Origin: Nocardioides eburneiflavus
GTDB lineage: Bacteria > Actinomycetota > Actinomycetes > Propionibacteriales > Nocardioidaceae
DNA length: 64,000 nt
Direction of reading: 5' to 3'
NCBI RefSeq assembly: GCF_004785795.1
Contig: NZ_SRRO01000001.1
Coordinates: forward strand, 4,898,001 to 4,962,000
The notes beneath the pieces were generated by a model. The model made no database searches. It saw only the letters and a program-made list of their open reading frames with translations, and had not been told where the DNA came from. The position numbers and the translations under genes were made by a program. Below are positions 55,592 through 64,000 of the stretch, piece by piece (position 1 is the first letter of the stretch; each line of letters opens with the position of its first letter).

Positions 55592-56427
55592 CCCTTCACG
55601 GCGCCGGCGGTGAGCCCGCTGGCCATCCGGCCCTGGACGAGCAAGAAGAAGACGATCACCGGCACCGCGATGAGGGTCGAGCCGGCCATGATGCCGCCCC
55701 AGTCGGTGCCGCGGTTGACGTCGGTGAAGGTGGAGAGCCACAGCGGCAGGGTCCGCTGGTCCTCGCGGGTCATCACGACCAGCGCGAGGGTGAACTCGTT
55801 CCACGCCTGGATGAAGCCGAAGACCCCGGTCGCGACCAGGCCGGGGGCCAGCAGCGGGAACGTGACGCGCAGGAACGCCTGGATGCGCGTGCAGCCGTCC
55901 ATCATCGCGGCCTCCTCGAGCTCGTAGGGGACACCCTCGACGAAGCCGCGCAGGGTCCAGATCGTGAAGGGCAGGACGCCGGCGACGTAGACGATCGTGA
56001 GGCCGACGACGGTGTTGAGCAGCTCCATCGTCTCCAGCATCTTGTACTGGGAGATGAACAGCCCCTCCGCCGGGATCATCTGGATCACCAGCAGCGTCAC
56101 GATGAACGACAGCCGGCCTCGGAACCGGAAGCGCGAGACCGCCACCGCGGCGACGAACGCGAAGGTCAGGGCCACCGCCAGGGTCAGGCCGGTGACCATC
56201 AGGCTGACCTTCATCGCGTCGACGAACTGCCCGGACGAGAAGACGGTGCGGAAGTTGTCGAGGTCGCCGCCGAACGGCACCCACGTCGGCACCGGGTTGC
56301 GGATCTCGTTGCGGTCGAGGAACGAGCTGTTGACCATCCAGTACACGGGGAACGCCGCGAGCACGAAGGCCACGAGGCCGGTGCCGTCGGCGAGCCACCG
56401 CACGGGACGGGTCGGCGTACGGGCCAT
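55588..56427 (-). CDS. Carbohydrate ABC transporter permease, MalG type
   Basis: A 279-residue protein with six spans. The EAA loop is ELEEAAMMDGCTRIQAFLRV followed by FPLLAPGLVATGVF. MIPAEGLFISQYKMLE and NEFTLALVVMTREDQRTLPL are typical of MalG-type permeases. It forms a pair with the MalF-type permease upstream (one-base overlap). No ATPase is encoded in the cluster, so a shared one such as MsiK is likely. Confidence 0.93.
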   Translation of the reverse strand: MARTPTRPVRWLADGTGLVAFVLAAFPVYWMVNSSFLDRNEIRNPVPTWVPFGGDLDNFRTVFSSGQFVDAMKVSLMVTGLTLAVALTFAFVAAVAVSRFRFRGRLSFIVTLLVIQMIPAEGLFISQYKMLETMELLNTVVGLTIVYVAGVLPFTIWTLRGFVEGVPYELEEAAMMDGCTRIQAFLRVTFPLLAPGLVATGVFGFIQAWNEFTLALVVMTREDQRTLPLWLSTFTDVNRGTDWGGIMAGSTLIAVPVIVFFLLVQGRMASGLTAGAVKG

Positions 56428-57338
56428 CAGGCCACCCCCCTCTCCTGCCGGAGCATCGCCCGGACGTACGGCGCGGTCAGGACGACGGTGAGCGCGAGCA
56501 TGAAGACGGCCACGGCCGCGGACGTGCCGAAGTCGCCGCCGCCGATGCCGAGGCGGTAGATGTAGGTGCCGAGCAGGTTGGTGGCGCGGGCGCTGCCGCC
56601 GGCCTCCTGGAGGATGTAGACCTGGGTGAAGACGCGCAGGTCCCAGATGACCTGGAGCAGCCCGACCACCAGCAGGACCGGCCGGATGCTCGGCAGCACG
56701 ACGTGGCGCAGCCGCTGGGCGCCGCTCGCGCCATCGATCTCGGCGGCCTCGACCATCTCCTCCGACACCTGCGTGAGCGCGGCGTACACGGTGAATGCGA
56801 CGAACGGCACGCTCATCCACACCACGACCACGGTCGCGACGAGGAAGAACGACAGCGGCCGCAGCAGCCAGCCGTGCCCCTCGAAGTCGCCGCCGAGGGA
56901 GGTCAGGACATGATTGACCACACCGTACTGGGTGTCGAAGAGCCACTGCCACACGGTCAGTGACGCGACCACCGGCATCGCCCACGCGAGCAGCAGACCG
57001 GTCTGGGTGAGGAGCCGTACGGGCTTCGACATCGCCCGCATGACCAGCGCTAGGCCGATGCCGAGGAGCATCGTCACCGCGGCGTTGACGAGGCAGAAGA
57101 CGACGGTGCGGGCGGTGACCCTCCAGAGGTACGCGTCGCTCAGCAGGTCGCGGTAGTTGGCGAGCCCGACCCACTCCGGCGGACGGCCGAACTGCTGCGC
57201 GAGCCCGAACTCCTGGAAGGACAGGAACAGCTGGCGCACGAGCGGGTAGCCCAGCGCGAGGCACAGCGCGAGCACGGCGGGCGCGACGAGGAGGTAGGGC
57301 AGCGTGGCACCCGGTGCGCGAGCGGGACGGCGGCTCAT
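56427..57338 (-). CDS. Carbohydrate ABC transporter permease, MalF type
   Basis: A 303-residue protein with six spans. The EAA loop reads SEEMVEAAEIDGASGAQRLR then HVVLPSIRPVLLVV. LPYLLVAPAVLALCLALGYP is the typical first span. It partners with the MalG-type permease; the solute-binding protein gene lies upstream. Confidence 0.93.
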   Translation of the reverse strand: MSRRPARAPGATLPYLLVAPAVLALCLALGYPLVRQLFLSFQEFGLAQQFGRPPEWVGLANYRDLLSDAYLWRVTARTVVFCLVNAAVTMLLGIGLALVMRAMSKPVRLLTQTGLLLAWAMPVVASLTVWQWLFDTQYGVVNHVLTSLGGDFEGHGWLLRPLSFFLVATVVVVWMSVPFVAFTVYAALTQVSEEMVEAAEIDGASGAQRLRHVVLPSIRPVLLVVGLLQVIWDLRVFTQVYILQEAGGSARATNLLGTYIYRLGIGGGDFGTSAAVAVFMLALTVVLTAPYVRAMLRQERGVA

Positions 57339-57432
57339 CTCGGCCTCCTCTCGGGTCTCATGATGGCGGGCAGGCAGGGGCGGGGGCAGCGACTGGCGCC
57401 GCCCCCGCCTCTGTAGGTCGTGCCGTGCTGCG

Positions 57433-58729
57433 TCAGCCGTTGAGCTGACCGCTCATCTGCTCGTCGGCCTCGCGCGCCAGCTCGGCGACGTCGCCGCCCT
57501 GGGCGATCGCGCTGAACAGGTCCTCGAGCACGCGGGAGCCCTCGACGTTGGCCCACCCGGGCGCGGCGGGGGTGAGCTTGGCGTTGGACGCGGCCTCGAT
57601 CGTCGCGGCGGCGTACTCGTCGTCGCCGAGCAGCGGGGCGAGCGACTCCTTGGCCGGCGTCAGCCCGGCCCCGGCCAGGATCGTCTGGTAGTCGTCGCTG
57701 AGCATCAGCGCGACGGCCTCGCGGGCGAGGTCTTGGTTGGCGGACTTCGCCGCGACCGCGATGTCGGAGCCGCCGAGCAGGACCGGCGCCGGGGCACCGT
57801 CGTCGCCCGGCAGGGCGAAGACGCCCATCTCCTTGGCGAAGGTGTCGGGGCAGCCGGTGTCCTCGGCCTCGATCAGGCCCTTGACCCAGCCGGGCGTCGA
57901 CATCATGCCGACCTCACCCGCGCAGAACGGCGTCCACGGGTCGGCCTCGTTGCCGTCCTTGGGGCACCGGACGCCTCCTCGAAGAGGCGCTGGGCGGTCT
58001 CGAGACCGGCGACCGACTCGGGCGAGGCCAGCGCGGGCGTCCACTCGCCGCCGTCCTCGACGGCGAGGTCGCCGCCGGCGGCCCAGATGAACGCGGCGCC
58101 GTTGCGCCAGTCCTGGCCGGGGAACCAGAACCCGGAGAAGTTGGCCGGCTTCGGGTTGTCCTGCTTGAGGGTCACCGCCACCTCGACGAACTCGTCGAGG
58201 GTGGTGGGCACCTCGAGGCCGGCCTTCTCGAAGACGTCCTTGCGGTAGAAGATGTACTTCGACCCGGCGTAGTAGGGCACGGCGTACGTCGCGCCGTCCA
58301 CCGTGGCACCGTCGACGAAGCCCGGCAGCAGGTCGTCGCCGCCGAGGTCCTCGAGGTCGCCGGTCAGGTCGGCGAAGGCGCCGGCCGAGGTGAAGGTCGG
58401 GGCCTGGGTGTTGCCGATCTCGACCACGTCGGGGGTCTCGGACTCGCTCGAGAGGGACGTGGTCAGCTTCTCGACCAGGCCGTCCCACTCCTGCTGCTCG
58501 ATGGTGAGCGTGGAGCCCGGGTTCTGGTCCTCGAAGGTCTTCTTCAGCCAGTCACGGGCCTCCTGCGGGGTGTCCGTCCCGTTGAGCCAGACGCGGATGT
58601 CGGCGGACTCGGCCCGCCGTCCTCGCTGGAGGTCCCGTCGTCCCCGCCGCACGCGGCGAGCGTCGTCAGCGCGAGCGCGGCGACGGCGACCCCTGTCAAT
58701 GACGTCTTGATGGACTTCTTGATGCGCAC
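57433..58729 (-). CDS. Sugar ABC transporter solute-binding lipoprotein, two frameshifts
   Basis: About 432 residues after correction. The first frame gives a lipoprotein signal (GVAVAALALTTLAACGGDD), the second IRVWLNGTDTPQEARDWLKK to VAGLETAQRLFEEASG, the third CPKDGNEADPWTPFCAGEVG to the C-terminus EADEQMSGQLNG. One base is missing at about 58611-58618 and one at about 57963-57970. The GTG at 58729 has AAGGAA eight bases before it. The type is that of oligosaccharide-binding proteins of chitobiose or N-acetylglucosamine systems. Confidence 0.88.
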
Positions 58730-58773
58730 AGCGGTGTTCCTTCCATCGATCTTCCAGTGGGGGTTGCCGGCGT

Positions 58774-59907
58774 TCACGAGACGCCCAGCTCCCCGGCGAG
58801 GACCAGGACGGTCGCTCCCACGACCACGACGTCCTCGCCGAGCTTGGAGGTGCGGACGGCCAGCCCGGTGGAGCTGATCGGCATCGTCCGCTCGCGGATG
58901 GTGCGGTCTGCCGCGTCGAGCAGCGGGCCGTCGAGCAGCTCCGCAGGGCCGCTCAGCACGATCTCGTGCAGGTTGAGGGCGGCGACGACCGGCGCCAGCA
59001 CCTCGCCGAGCCGCGTGCCGACCTCGGCGAGCGCGGCGGGACCGTCCACGCCGGGCGCGGCGAGCCGACGCCTGAGGTGCGGGGCCGACAGCACGGTCTC
59101 CAGGCAGCCCGTGCGCGAGCACGCACACAGCTCTCCGTCGGGGTCGACCACGACGTGGCCGATCTCGCCGGCGGCACCCAGATGGCCGTGGAGCAGCGAG
59201 CCGCCCAGCACGAGGCCCGCGCCGACACCGGTGCCGACCCGCAGGACCATCAGGCCGCCGTCACCCGACTCGCCGAAGGTGTGCTCGCCGAGCACAGCGG
59301 TGTTGGCGTCGTTGGCGACGAAGACCGGCAGGCCGGTGGCCTCGGCGAGCCGGGCGGCCAGCGGGGTGTCGGTCCACGCGAGGTTGGGAGCGTCGATGAC
59401 CGTGCCGTCGGTGCCCACGACCCCGGGGCTGCCGACGCCGATCCCGAGCACCGGGCGCTCGGTCATCGCGACGAGGTCGGCGGCGAGGCGCAGGACGAGC
59501 TCGACCGCGCCCTCCCCCACGGCCCCGTCGACGTGCACCTCGTGGCGGGCCTGGACGATGCCTGCGAGGTTGACCACGGCGCCGGACATCCGGTCGGTCT
59601 CGGACAGGTCGAGACCGATCACGTGGTGGGAGTCCGCCGCCAGCCCGACGAGCGTGGGGGGCTTGCCGACCCGGCTCTCGGCGGGGGCTCCGAGCTCGGA
59701 GACGAAGCCGTCGGCGAGCATCTCGCCGACCAGGTCCGACACGGTCACCCGGGTCAGCCCGCTCGAACGGGCGAGGTCGGCACGGCTGGCCGGGCCCTCG
59801 CGGAACAGCTGCTGGAGCAGCAGCGAGCGGTGGTGGCGGCGGGCGTCCTCCTGGAGGAGCTTGCCACTGGGACGCAGCGGGCGGCCGACGGGTGCGTGCG
59901 GGGTCAC
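58774..59907 (-). CDS. ROK-family transcriptional repressor
   Basis: A 377-residue protein. Residues 20-80 are a winged helix (HRSLLLQQLFREGPASRADL, ARSSGLTRVTVSDLVGEML). The ROK domain follows with VIGLDLSETDRMSGAVV, GEIGHVVVDPDGELCACSRT and GCLE. The kinase-type DIGGTK is replaced by DLSETD, as in NagC/XylR-type repressors. It lies upstream of the transporter operon it probably controls. An inverted-repeat-like stretch lies at its start. Confidence 0.92.
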   Translation of the reverse strand: MTPHAPVGRPLRPSGKLLQEDARRHHRSLLLQQLFREGPASRADLARSSGLTRVTVSDLVGEMLADGFVSELGAPAESRVGKPPTLVGLAADSHHVIGLDLSETDRMSGAVVNLAGIVQARHEVHVDGAVGEGAVELVLRLAADLVAMTERPVLGIGVGSPGVVGTDGTVIDAPNLAWTDTPLAARLAEATGLPVFVANDANTAVLGEHTFGESGDGGLMVLRVGTGVGAGLVLGGSLLHGHLGAAGEIGHVVVDPDGELCACSRTGCLETVLSAPHLRRRLAAPGVDGPAALAEVGTRLGEVLAPVVAALNLHEIVLSGPAELLDGPLLDAADRTIRERTMPISSTGLAVRTSKLGEDVVVVGATVLVLAGELGVS

Positions 59908-59908
59908 A

Positions 59909-59933
59909 TTAGTTAGTTCACCGCACTTACTTA
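59909..59933. promoter_or_regulatory. Operator-like AT-rich repeat before the ROK repressor
   Basis: TTAGTTAGTT and ACTTACTTA face each other across about six bases in an unusually AT-rich stretch adjoining the repressor start. They form an imperfect inverted repeat and may be its autoregulatory site. Confidence 0.45.
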
Positions 59934-60128
59934 TCCGCTGTCAAGAGATCCGTGGTCCGGATGTTCACTGGTCCAGTCCGCGGAGCGGTGTTCCAGCCAC
60001 AACTCCGGTCGACCGGATGTGGCCTGGCCACCGCTCGCCGGCGCGGCGCCGTACGACACAGGGAGCAGCGGTGGCGAACCCACCTTCGTGCGCCATGAAC
60101 TGTCTGTGGGTCACCGCCCGCCCATGGA

Positions 60129-61007
60129 TCAGCCGAGCAGGGCGGCTGTGTTGCCCCAGCAGACCGCCCGCAGCCACTCCTCCCCCAGCCCGAGCCGTTC
60201 GAGGGCCTCGAGCTGCACGGCGTAGGGGTAGGGGATGTTGGGGAAGTCGCTGCCGAGGTGGACCTTGCCGGCCAGCCCGAGGTCGCGCAGCCGTGGCAGC
60301 AGCTCGCGCGGGTAGGCCCCGCCCATCTCCTCGAAGAACGGCGTGAACGCCATGGTCGTGTCGAGCCCGACCCGGTCGTACGTCTCGGCCAGCCGGAGGA
60401 ACTCGACGTACTCCGGCGCGCCGGCGTGTGCGATGACCAGCCGCAGCCGCGGGTGCCGGGAGAGCAGCTCGGCGACGGGCCCGGGGCCGGTGTGCTCGGT
60501 CGGGACCGGGCCGCTGCCCGCGTGCAGCACGACGGGGGTTCCGGCATCCGCGACGACGCCCCACGCGTCGTCGAGCAGCGGGTCGGTCACGTCGAACGCG
60601 CCGACCTGCACGTGCACCTTCCAGACCTGCACCGTCTCGCTGCGGGAGGCGACGTACGCCGCCGCGCCGGGCTCGGGGAAGAAGGTGCCGCAGACAGCCG
60701 CCTCGGGCACCCGCGCGGCGAAGCCGGCGGCCCAGTCGTTGAGGAACTCGGCCATGTCGGGCTTGTGGGCGTAGGGCAGCGCGGTGAAGCGGCGCACGCC
60801 GAAGGAGCGCAGCGTCTCGACCAGCACCTCGTCGGAGTCGCGGTAGTGCAGCGGCCAGGGCCGGCCGATCAGCGGGCCGGCCGCGTCGAACTGGTCGCGG
60901 ACCTTGGCCATCACCCGCGGCGGCAGGAAGTGGGTGTGCACGTCGGCGAGGCCGGGGATCCCGAGGACCTCGGCGAACGCGACGGGGTCGGTCACGGGGT
61001 CGGTCAC
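60129..61007 (-). CDS. Amidohydrolase family 2 metal-dependent hydrolase
   Basis: A 292-residue TIM-barrel enzyme. [17 protein letters not shown] holds the first HxH metal motif, [11 protein letters not shown] the middle His, [15 protein letters not shown] the next and [12 protein letters not shown] the final Asp. Substrate unknown; relatives are decarboxylases or hydrolases. The start is GTG 61007 or 60995, in a 12-bp repeat coding VTDP; it follows smpB by 16 bp. Confidence 0.88.
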   Translation of the reverse strand: MTDPVTDPVAFAEVLGIPGLADVHTHFLPPRVMAKVRDQFDAAGPLIGRPWPLHYRDSDEVLVETLRSFGVRRFTALPYAHKPDMAEFLNDWAAGFAARVPEAAVCGTFFPEPGAAAYVASRSETVQVWKVHVQVGAFDVTDPLLDDAWGVVADAGTPVVLHAGSGPVPTEHTGPGPVAELLSRHPRLRLVIAHAGAPEYVEFLRLAETYDRVGLDTTMAFTPFFEEMGGAYPRELLPRLRDLGLAGKVHLGSDFPNIPYPYAVQLEALERLGLGEEWLRAVCWGNTAALLG

Positions 61008-61023
61008 GCGGTCGGTCCCGCGC

Positions 61024-61502
61024 TCAGTCCCGGTGCCCCTTGAGCCGGCGCTGGACGGCCTCGACCTTCTCCCGGTTGGCCGTGCGCTCGGCGAGCGTGT
61101 GGCGCTTGTCGTAGGACTTCTTGCCCTTCGCCAGCGCGATCTCGACCTTGGCGCGGCCGTCCTTGAAGTAGAGCGAGAGCGGCACGATCGTGTAGCCCTT
61201 GTCGGTGATCTTGCGCTCGATCTTGTCGATCTCGGAGCGGTTGAGCAGCAGCTTGCGGCGACGGCGGGCGGAGTGGTTGGTCCAGGTGCCCTGGCTGTAC
61301 TCGGGGATGTGCACGCCGAGCAGCCACGCCTCGCCGTTGTCGATCTCGGCGAAGCCGTCGACGAGGACGCGCGGCCCTGCCGCAACGACTTCACCTCGGT
61401 GCCCATCAGGACGAGCCCGGCCTCCCAGGTGTCCTCGATGTGGTAGTCGTGGCGCGCCTTCTTGTTCTGCGCGACCATCTTCTGGCCCTGCTCCTTCGCC
61501 AT
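61024..61502 (-). CDS. smpB: SsrA-binding protein SmpB, one frameshift
   Basis: About 159 residues, the protein partner of tmRNA in ribosome rescue. The first frame reads [37 protein letters not shown]; the second [40 protein letters not shown] and [20 protein letters not shown]. One base is missing near 61368-61373. As SmpB is highly conserved and the two halves are intact, this is probably a sequencing error. Confidence 0.93.
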
Positions 61503-61535
61503 GGAGACATTCTCTCAGGCGAGGTCCAGCGAATA

Positions 61536-61587
61536 GCGACCGAGGTTTCGAGACGCGAGCCCGCGCCCCTTCGCTCCGCTCGGTCGC
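61536..61587. repeat. REP-like inverted repeat between the M23 and smpB genes
   Basis: GCGACCGAG (61536-61544) and CTCGGTCGC (61579-61587) are perfect 9-bp arms around a GTTTCGAGACGCG segment. It resembles the composite element at 13574-13655. Confidence 0.55.
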
Positions 61588-61593
61588 GGGCGA

Positions 61594-62883
61594 TCACAGC
61601 CAGTTCATCGGGTCGACGGCCTGGCCGTTGGCCATCACGGTGAAGTGCAGGTGGCAGCCGGTGGACCAGCCGGTGCTGCCCTCGAAGCCGATCACCTGGC
61701 CCTCGGCGACATGGGCACCCACGCCGACGTTGTAGCCGCTGGCGTGGTTGTAGATCGTCGCGACGCCCTTGCCGCCGAGGACGCCGTGGTCGATGACGAG
61801 GCGCTGGCCGTAGACCCCGCTGTAGTAGGAGGACACGACCCGGCCGGGCGCGGCGGCGCGCAGCGGCGTGCCGCAGCCGCCGCCGAAGTCGACGCCGTCG
61901 TGCAGGCCCCAGTACTTGTAGATCGGGTGCGTGCGGTAGCCGAACGGCGAGGTGACGTAGCCGTCGACGGGTACGCGAGCAGGCCAGGCGTCGGCGCACC
62001 GGCCTGCGCCCGTGCCTGGGCACGCTGCCTGCGCAGTGCGGCGAGGGCCCGCTTGCGGAGCATCTCCTCGATCCTCTGCTGCTCCTTCTCGAGCTTGCGG
62101 AGCTTGGCGAGGTCCTTGGCGCGCGCCTCGCTGGCGCCCACACGGGCGTCACGTCGCTCGATGACGAGGGATACGACGGAATCCTTGGCCTCCTGCTGCT
62201 CGGCCTCGAGGGCCTGCATCAGCACGAGGTGCTCGGCGGCGGCCTCGCGCTGGGCGGCGACCTCGTCGCGAGCCTCGGTGACCTGGTCCTCCCGGACCTG
62301 GAGCAGCACCTCGGAGGCCTTCAGCTCGTCGTACTCGCGCGCCTCCTGCCCGACGACCACGTCCGTACGCCGTCGCGGCGGGTCAGCTCCTCGGTGTCCT
62401 CGGCCCCGAGGAGCGAGGCGAAGGCGATCAGCTCGGGGTCGCCCTCGGAGTACATGTCGGCCACGGTGCGCGCGACCTTCTCGCGCTGGGCGTCGCGGTC
62501 GACCTGACCCTGCGCGAGGGCGGCCTCCGCCTCGGCGAGCTCCTGCTCGGCGGCGGCGAGCTCGGCCTGCATCTGGGCGTCGCGCTCCTGCGCGACCTCG
62601 ACCTTGCCGCGCGCGGTGGCGAGCCGGGTCTTGGCGACGCCGAGCTGCTGCTGGGCCGCGTCGAGGCGAGCGGTGGCCCTGCGGAGCTGGGCACTGGACT
62701 CGTCGAGGTCCCGGTGGGCGCCCTTGAGCTCGCGCTCGACCTTGTTCTTCTTGTCCTTGAGGTCGTCGGCGTGGGCCGCGGACATGCCCAGGGCCAGGAT
62801 CGCGACGAGTGCCGCGGCCACGTGGCGGTGGGCAGCACGGGGCAGAGGACTACGGGGCAGCGTGGTACGGGGAAGGGACGCAC
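61594..62883 (-). CDS. Secreted coiled-coil M23 peptidase (EnvC/RipC-like FtsEX partner), frameshifted
   Basis: About 430 residues. A signal peptide (AAALVAILALGMSAAHA) is followed by a long coiled coil (LKDKKNKVERELKGAHRDLD, EARDEVAAQREAAAEHLVLM) and an M23 peptidase domain with VDFGGGCGTPLRAA and CHLHFTVMANGQAVDPMNWL. Frame changes occur near 61970 and 62360, and probably one near 62878, each explained by one missing base. AAAGG before the GTG at 62883 supports that start. The coiled coil and position after ftsX suggest it is activated by FtsEX to cut septal peptidoglycan. Confidence 0.85.
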
Positions 62884-62973
62884 CGGGGAAGCCTTTGCGT
62901 TGGGGAAGCGGGGAAGGAGCGCCTCCCCGCCACGCTGGCCAGGAGGAGACGCGACGACGCTAACCCGCCGCGA

Positions 62974-63879
62974 TCACACTTTGAGGTATTTGCGCGTCAA
63001 CACGAGTGTCGGCAGCAGGGTCAGCACCGGGCCGAGGACCCCGATGGCCAGGGCGGCCACCCAGAACTCGTCCCACGCGATCCACGGCACGAAGCGCAGG
63101 TTCTGCGCCAGGTCGCCGATCGCGAAGTGGAGGAAGGCGCCAGCGCTCCCCCCGCCAGCGCCACGCTGACGAGGGCCGTGACGAGTGCCTCGAGGAGGAA
63201 CGGCAGCGCGATGTAGAGCGTGGAGGCGCCGACGAGCCGCATGATGCCGATCTCCTTGCGGCGTGCGAAGGCCGCGAGCCGGATCGTGTTGGCGACCAGC
63301 AGGAGGGCGGCCAGGACGAGGAGCCCGGCGGTGCCGAGGGCGTACGTGCGCATCTTGGTGATCGTGGTGAGGATCGGTCCTACCTGCTCGCGCAGGTCCC
63401 GGACGCGCGAGACTCCGTCGAGACCCTGGACAGCGCTGGTGATGCCCTCGTACTGCTCCGGGTCCTCGAGGGTGATCCAGATGGTCTGCGGCATGTCCTC
63501 GGCGGTCAGCGCGGGTTGTCGCCGGAGAACAGCTCCTCGCCGTAGAGCTCCTTGGCCTTCTCCAGGGCCACCTCGCCGGACTCGAAGCGGTGGCTCGCGA
63601 CCTCGGGGTTGTCCTCGACGACCGCCTCGATCTCGGCCTTCTGCGCCTCGGTCACCGGGTTGGGGCACACCGGGTTGGAGTCGTTGAGCCGGCAGAGGTA
63701 GACGGTGATCTGGAGCTGGTTGCCGAAGTGGTCGGCCGCCCGCGTCGCCTGCTGCTGGAACAGCAGTCCGATGCCGACGAGCGTCAGCGAGACGACGAGG
63801 GTGAGGATCACCGCCAGGTGCATCGTCAGGTTGCGTCGCAGGCCCTGGCCGAGCTCGAGTAGACGTAGCGCAGCTGCAT
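62974..63879 (-). CDS. ftsX: Cell division protein FtsX, three frameshifts
   Basis: About 301 residues after correction, an ABC-like membrane protein of the divisome. Fragments in three frames join up: LRRNLTMHLAVILTLVVSLT (first span), the extracytoplasmic domain with ITVYLCRLNDSNPVCPNPVT, then RRKEIGIMRLVGASTLYIAL and the ending LVLTRKYLKV. Single bases are missing near 63859, 63511 and 63138. The total length then fits the family. Confidence 0.9.
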
Positions 63880-63942
63880 GGAGGAGGGGTCTCGATTCGT
63901 TCGGGGGTGCGGATCGGGTCGGTTCCGGCGTCAGGTCCGGGG

Positions 63943-64000
63943 TCAGGTCTGGTGGCCGTAGACGCCTGTGCCTGGTCGCGCACGACGTGGCCGTTCTCGA
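63943..64000 (-). CDS. ftsE: 3' end of cell division ATPase FtsE
   Basis: Only the last 20 codons are in the window: ENGHVVRDQAQ followed, after one missing base near 63966, by VYGHQT and a stop. The ending and its position just upstream of ftsX fit FtsE, the ATPase of the FtsEX complex. The identification rests mainly on context. Confidence 0.65.
   Translation of the reverse strand, partial: RERPRRARPGTGVYGHQT

Overview
The window is high-GC actinobacterial DNA, most like Nocardioides or another Nocardioidaceae member. Evidence: GC-rich third codon positions, many GTG and TTG starts, leaderless-looking promoters, DUF222/HNH genes, a mycobacterial-type CysM/CysO/Mec set, and family content (DUF2017, DUF3039, DUF3048, DUF3152) typical of actinobacteria. 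About 70 genes are present, including one tRNA and one tmRNA.

Layout. 1-1290: a partial LuxR-type ATPase regulator and tRNA-Leu(UAG). 1342-9387: a BASS transporter, a PadR/HAAS pair with an operator palindrome, rdgB and rph, a two-component system, an MBL-fold hydrolase, murI and a secreted phosphodiesterase. 9406-20167: CotH protein, DUF3152 protease, a DUF222/HNH gene, cysM-cysO-mec, MFS exporter, a Nudix-DUF429 fusion, DUF2017, clpS and pncB. The blocks rdgB-rph-MBL-murI and cysM-cysO-mec-DUF2017-clpS-pncB follow the Rv1330-Rv1341 order of Mycobacterium tuberculosis as I remember it, with insertions. 20300-32253: a DUF559-like gene between two related palindromes, pncA, lysG/lysE, hppD with an AsnC regulator, three more regulators, and a helicase with DUF3039. 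32265-40534: a secreted cutinase with a propeller, YqgE, an IS110-family insertion sequence, TetR, DUF3048 lipoprotein, an NlpC/P60 hydrolase under a ydaO (c-di-AMP) riboswitch, and a FabG-like reductase. 40664-51299: PAP2 and HIT proteins, a second DUF222 gene, secreted protease and nuclease, an ECF sigma pair, a BtuF-like protein, acetyltransferases and tmRNA. 51379-59907: a CNNM/CorC membrane protein and an amino-sugar uptake and processing cluster (ROK repressor, binding protein, two permeases, GH3 hexosaminidase, ROK kinase). 60129-64000: amidohydrolase, smpB, an M23 peptidase with coiled coil, ftsX and the end of ftsE.

From about 44.2 kb rightward many genes carry single- or double-base deletions, and these become dense in the last 3 kb. 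Because they hit smpB, ftsX and ftsE, they look like sequence errors rather than gene decay.

The most interesting signals are: SOS-box-like palindromes over the start codons of both DUF222 genes; the two related palindromes around the DUF559-like gene; the Nudix-DUF429 fusion; the cutinase-propeller fusion; structured non-coding flanks of the IS110 element; and the FtsEX/M23 gene order.
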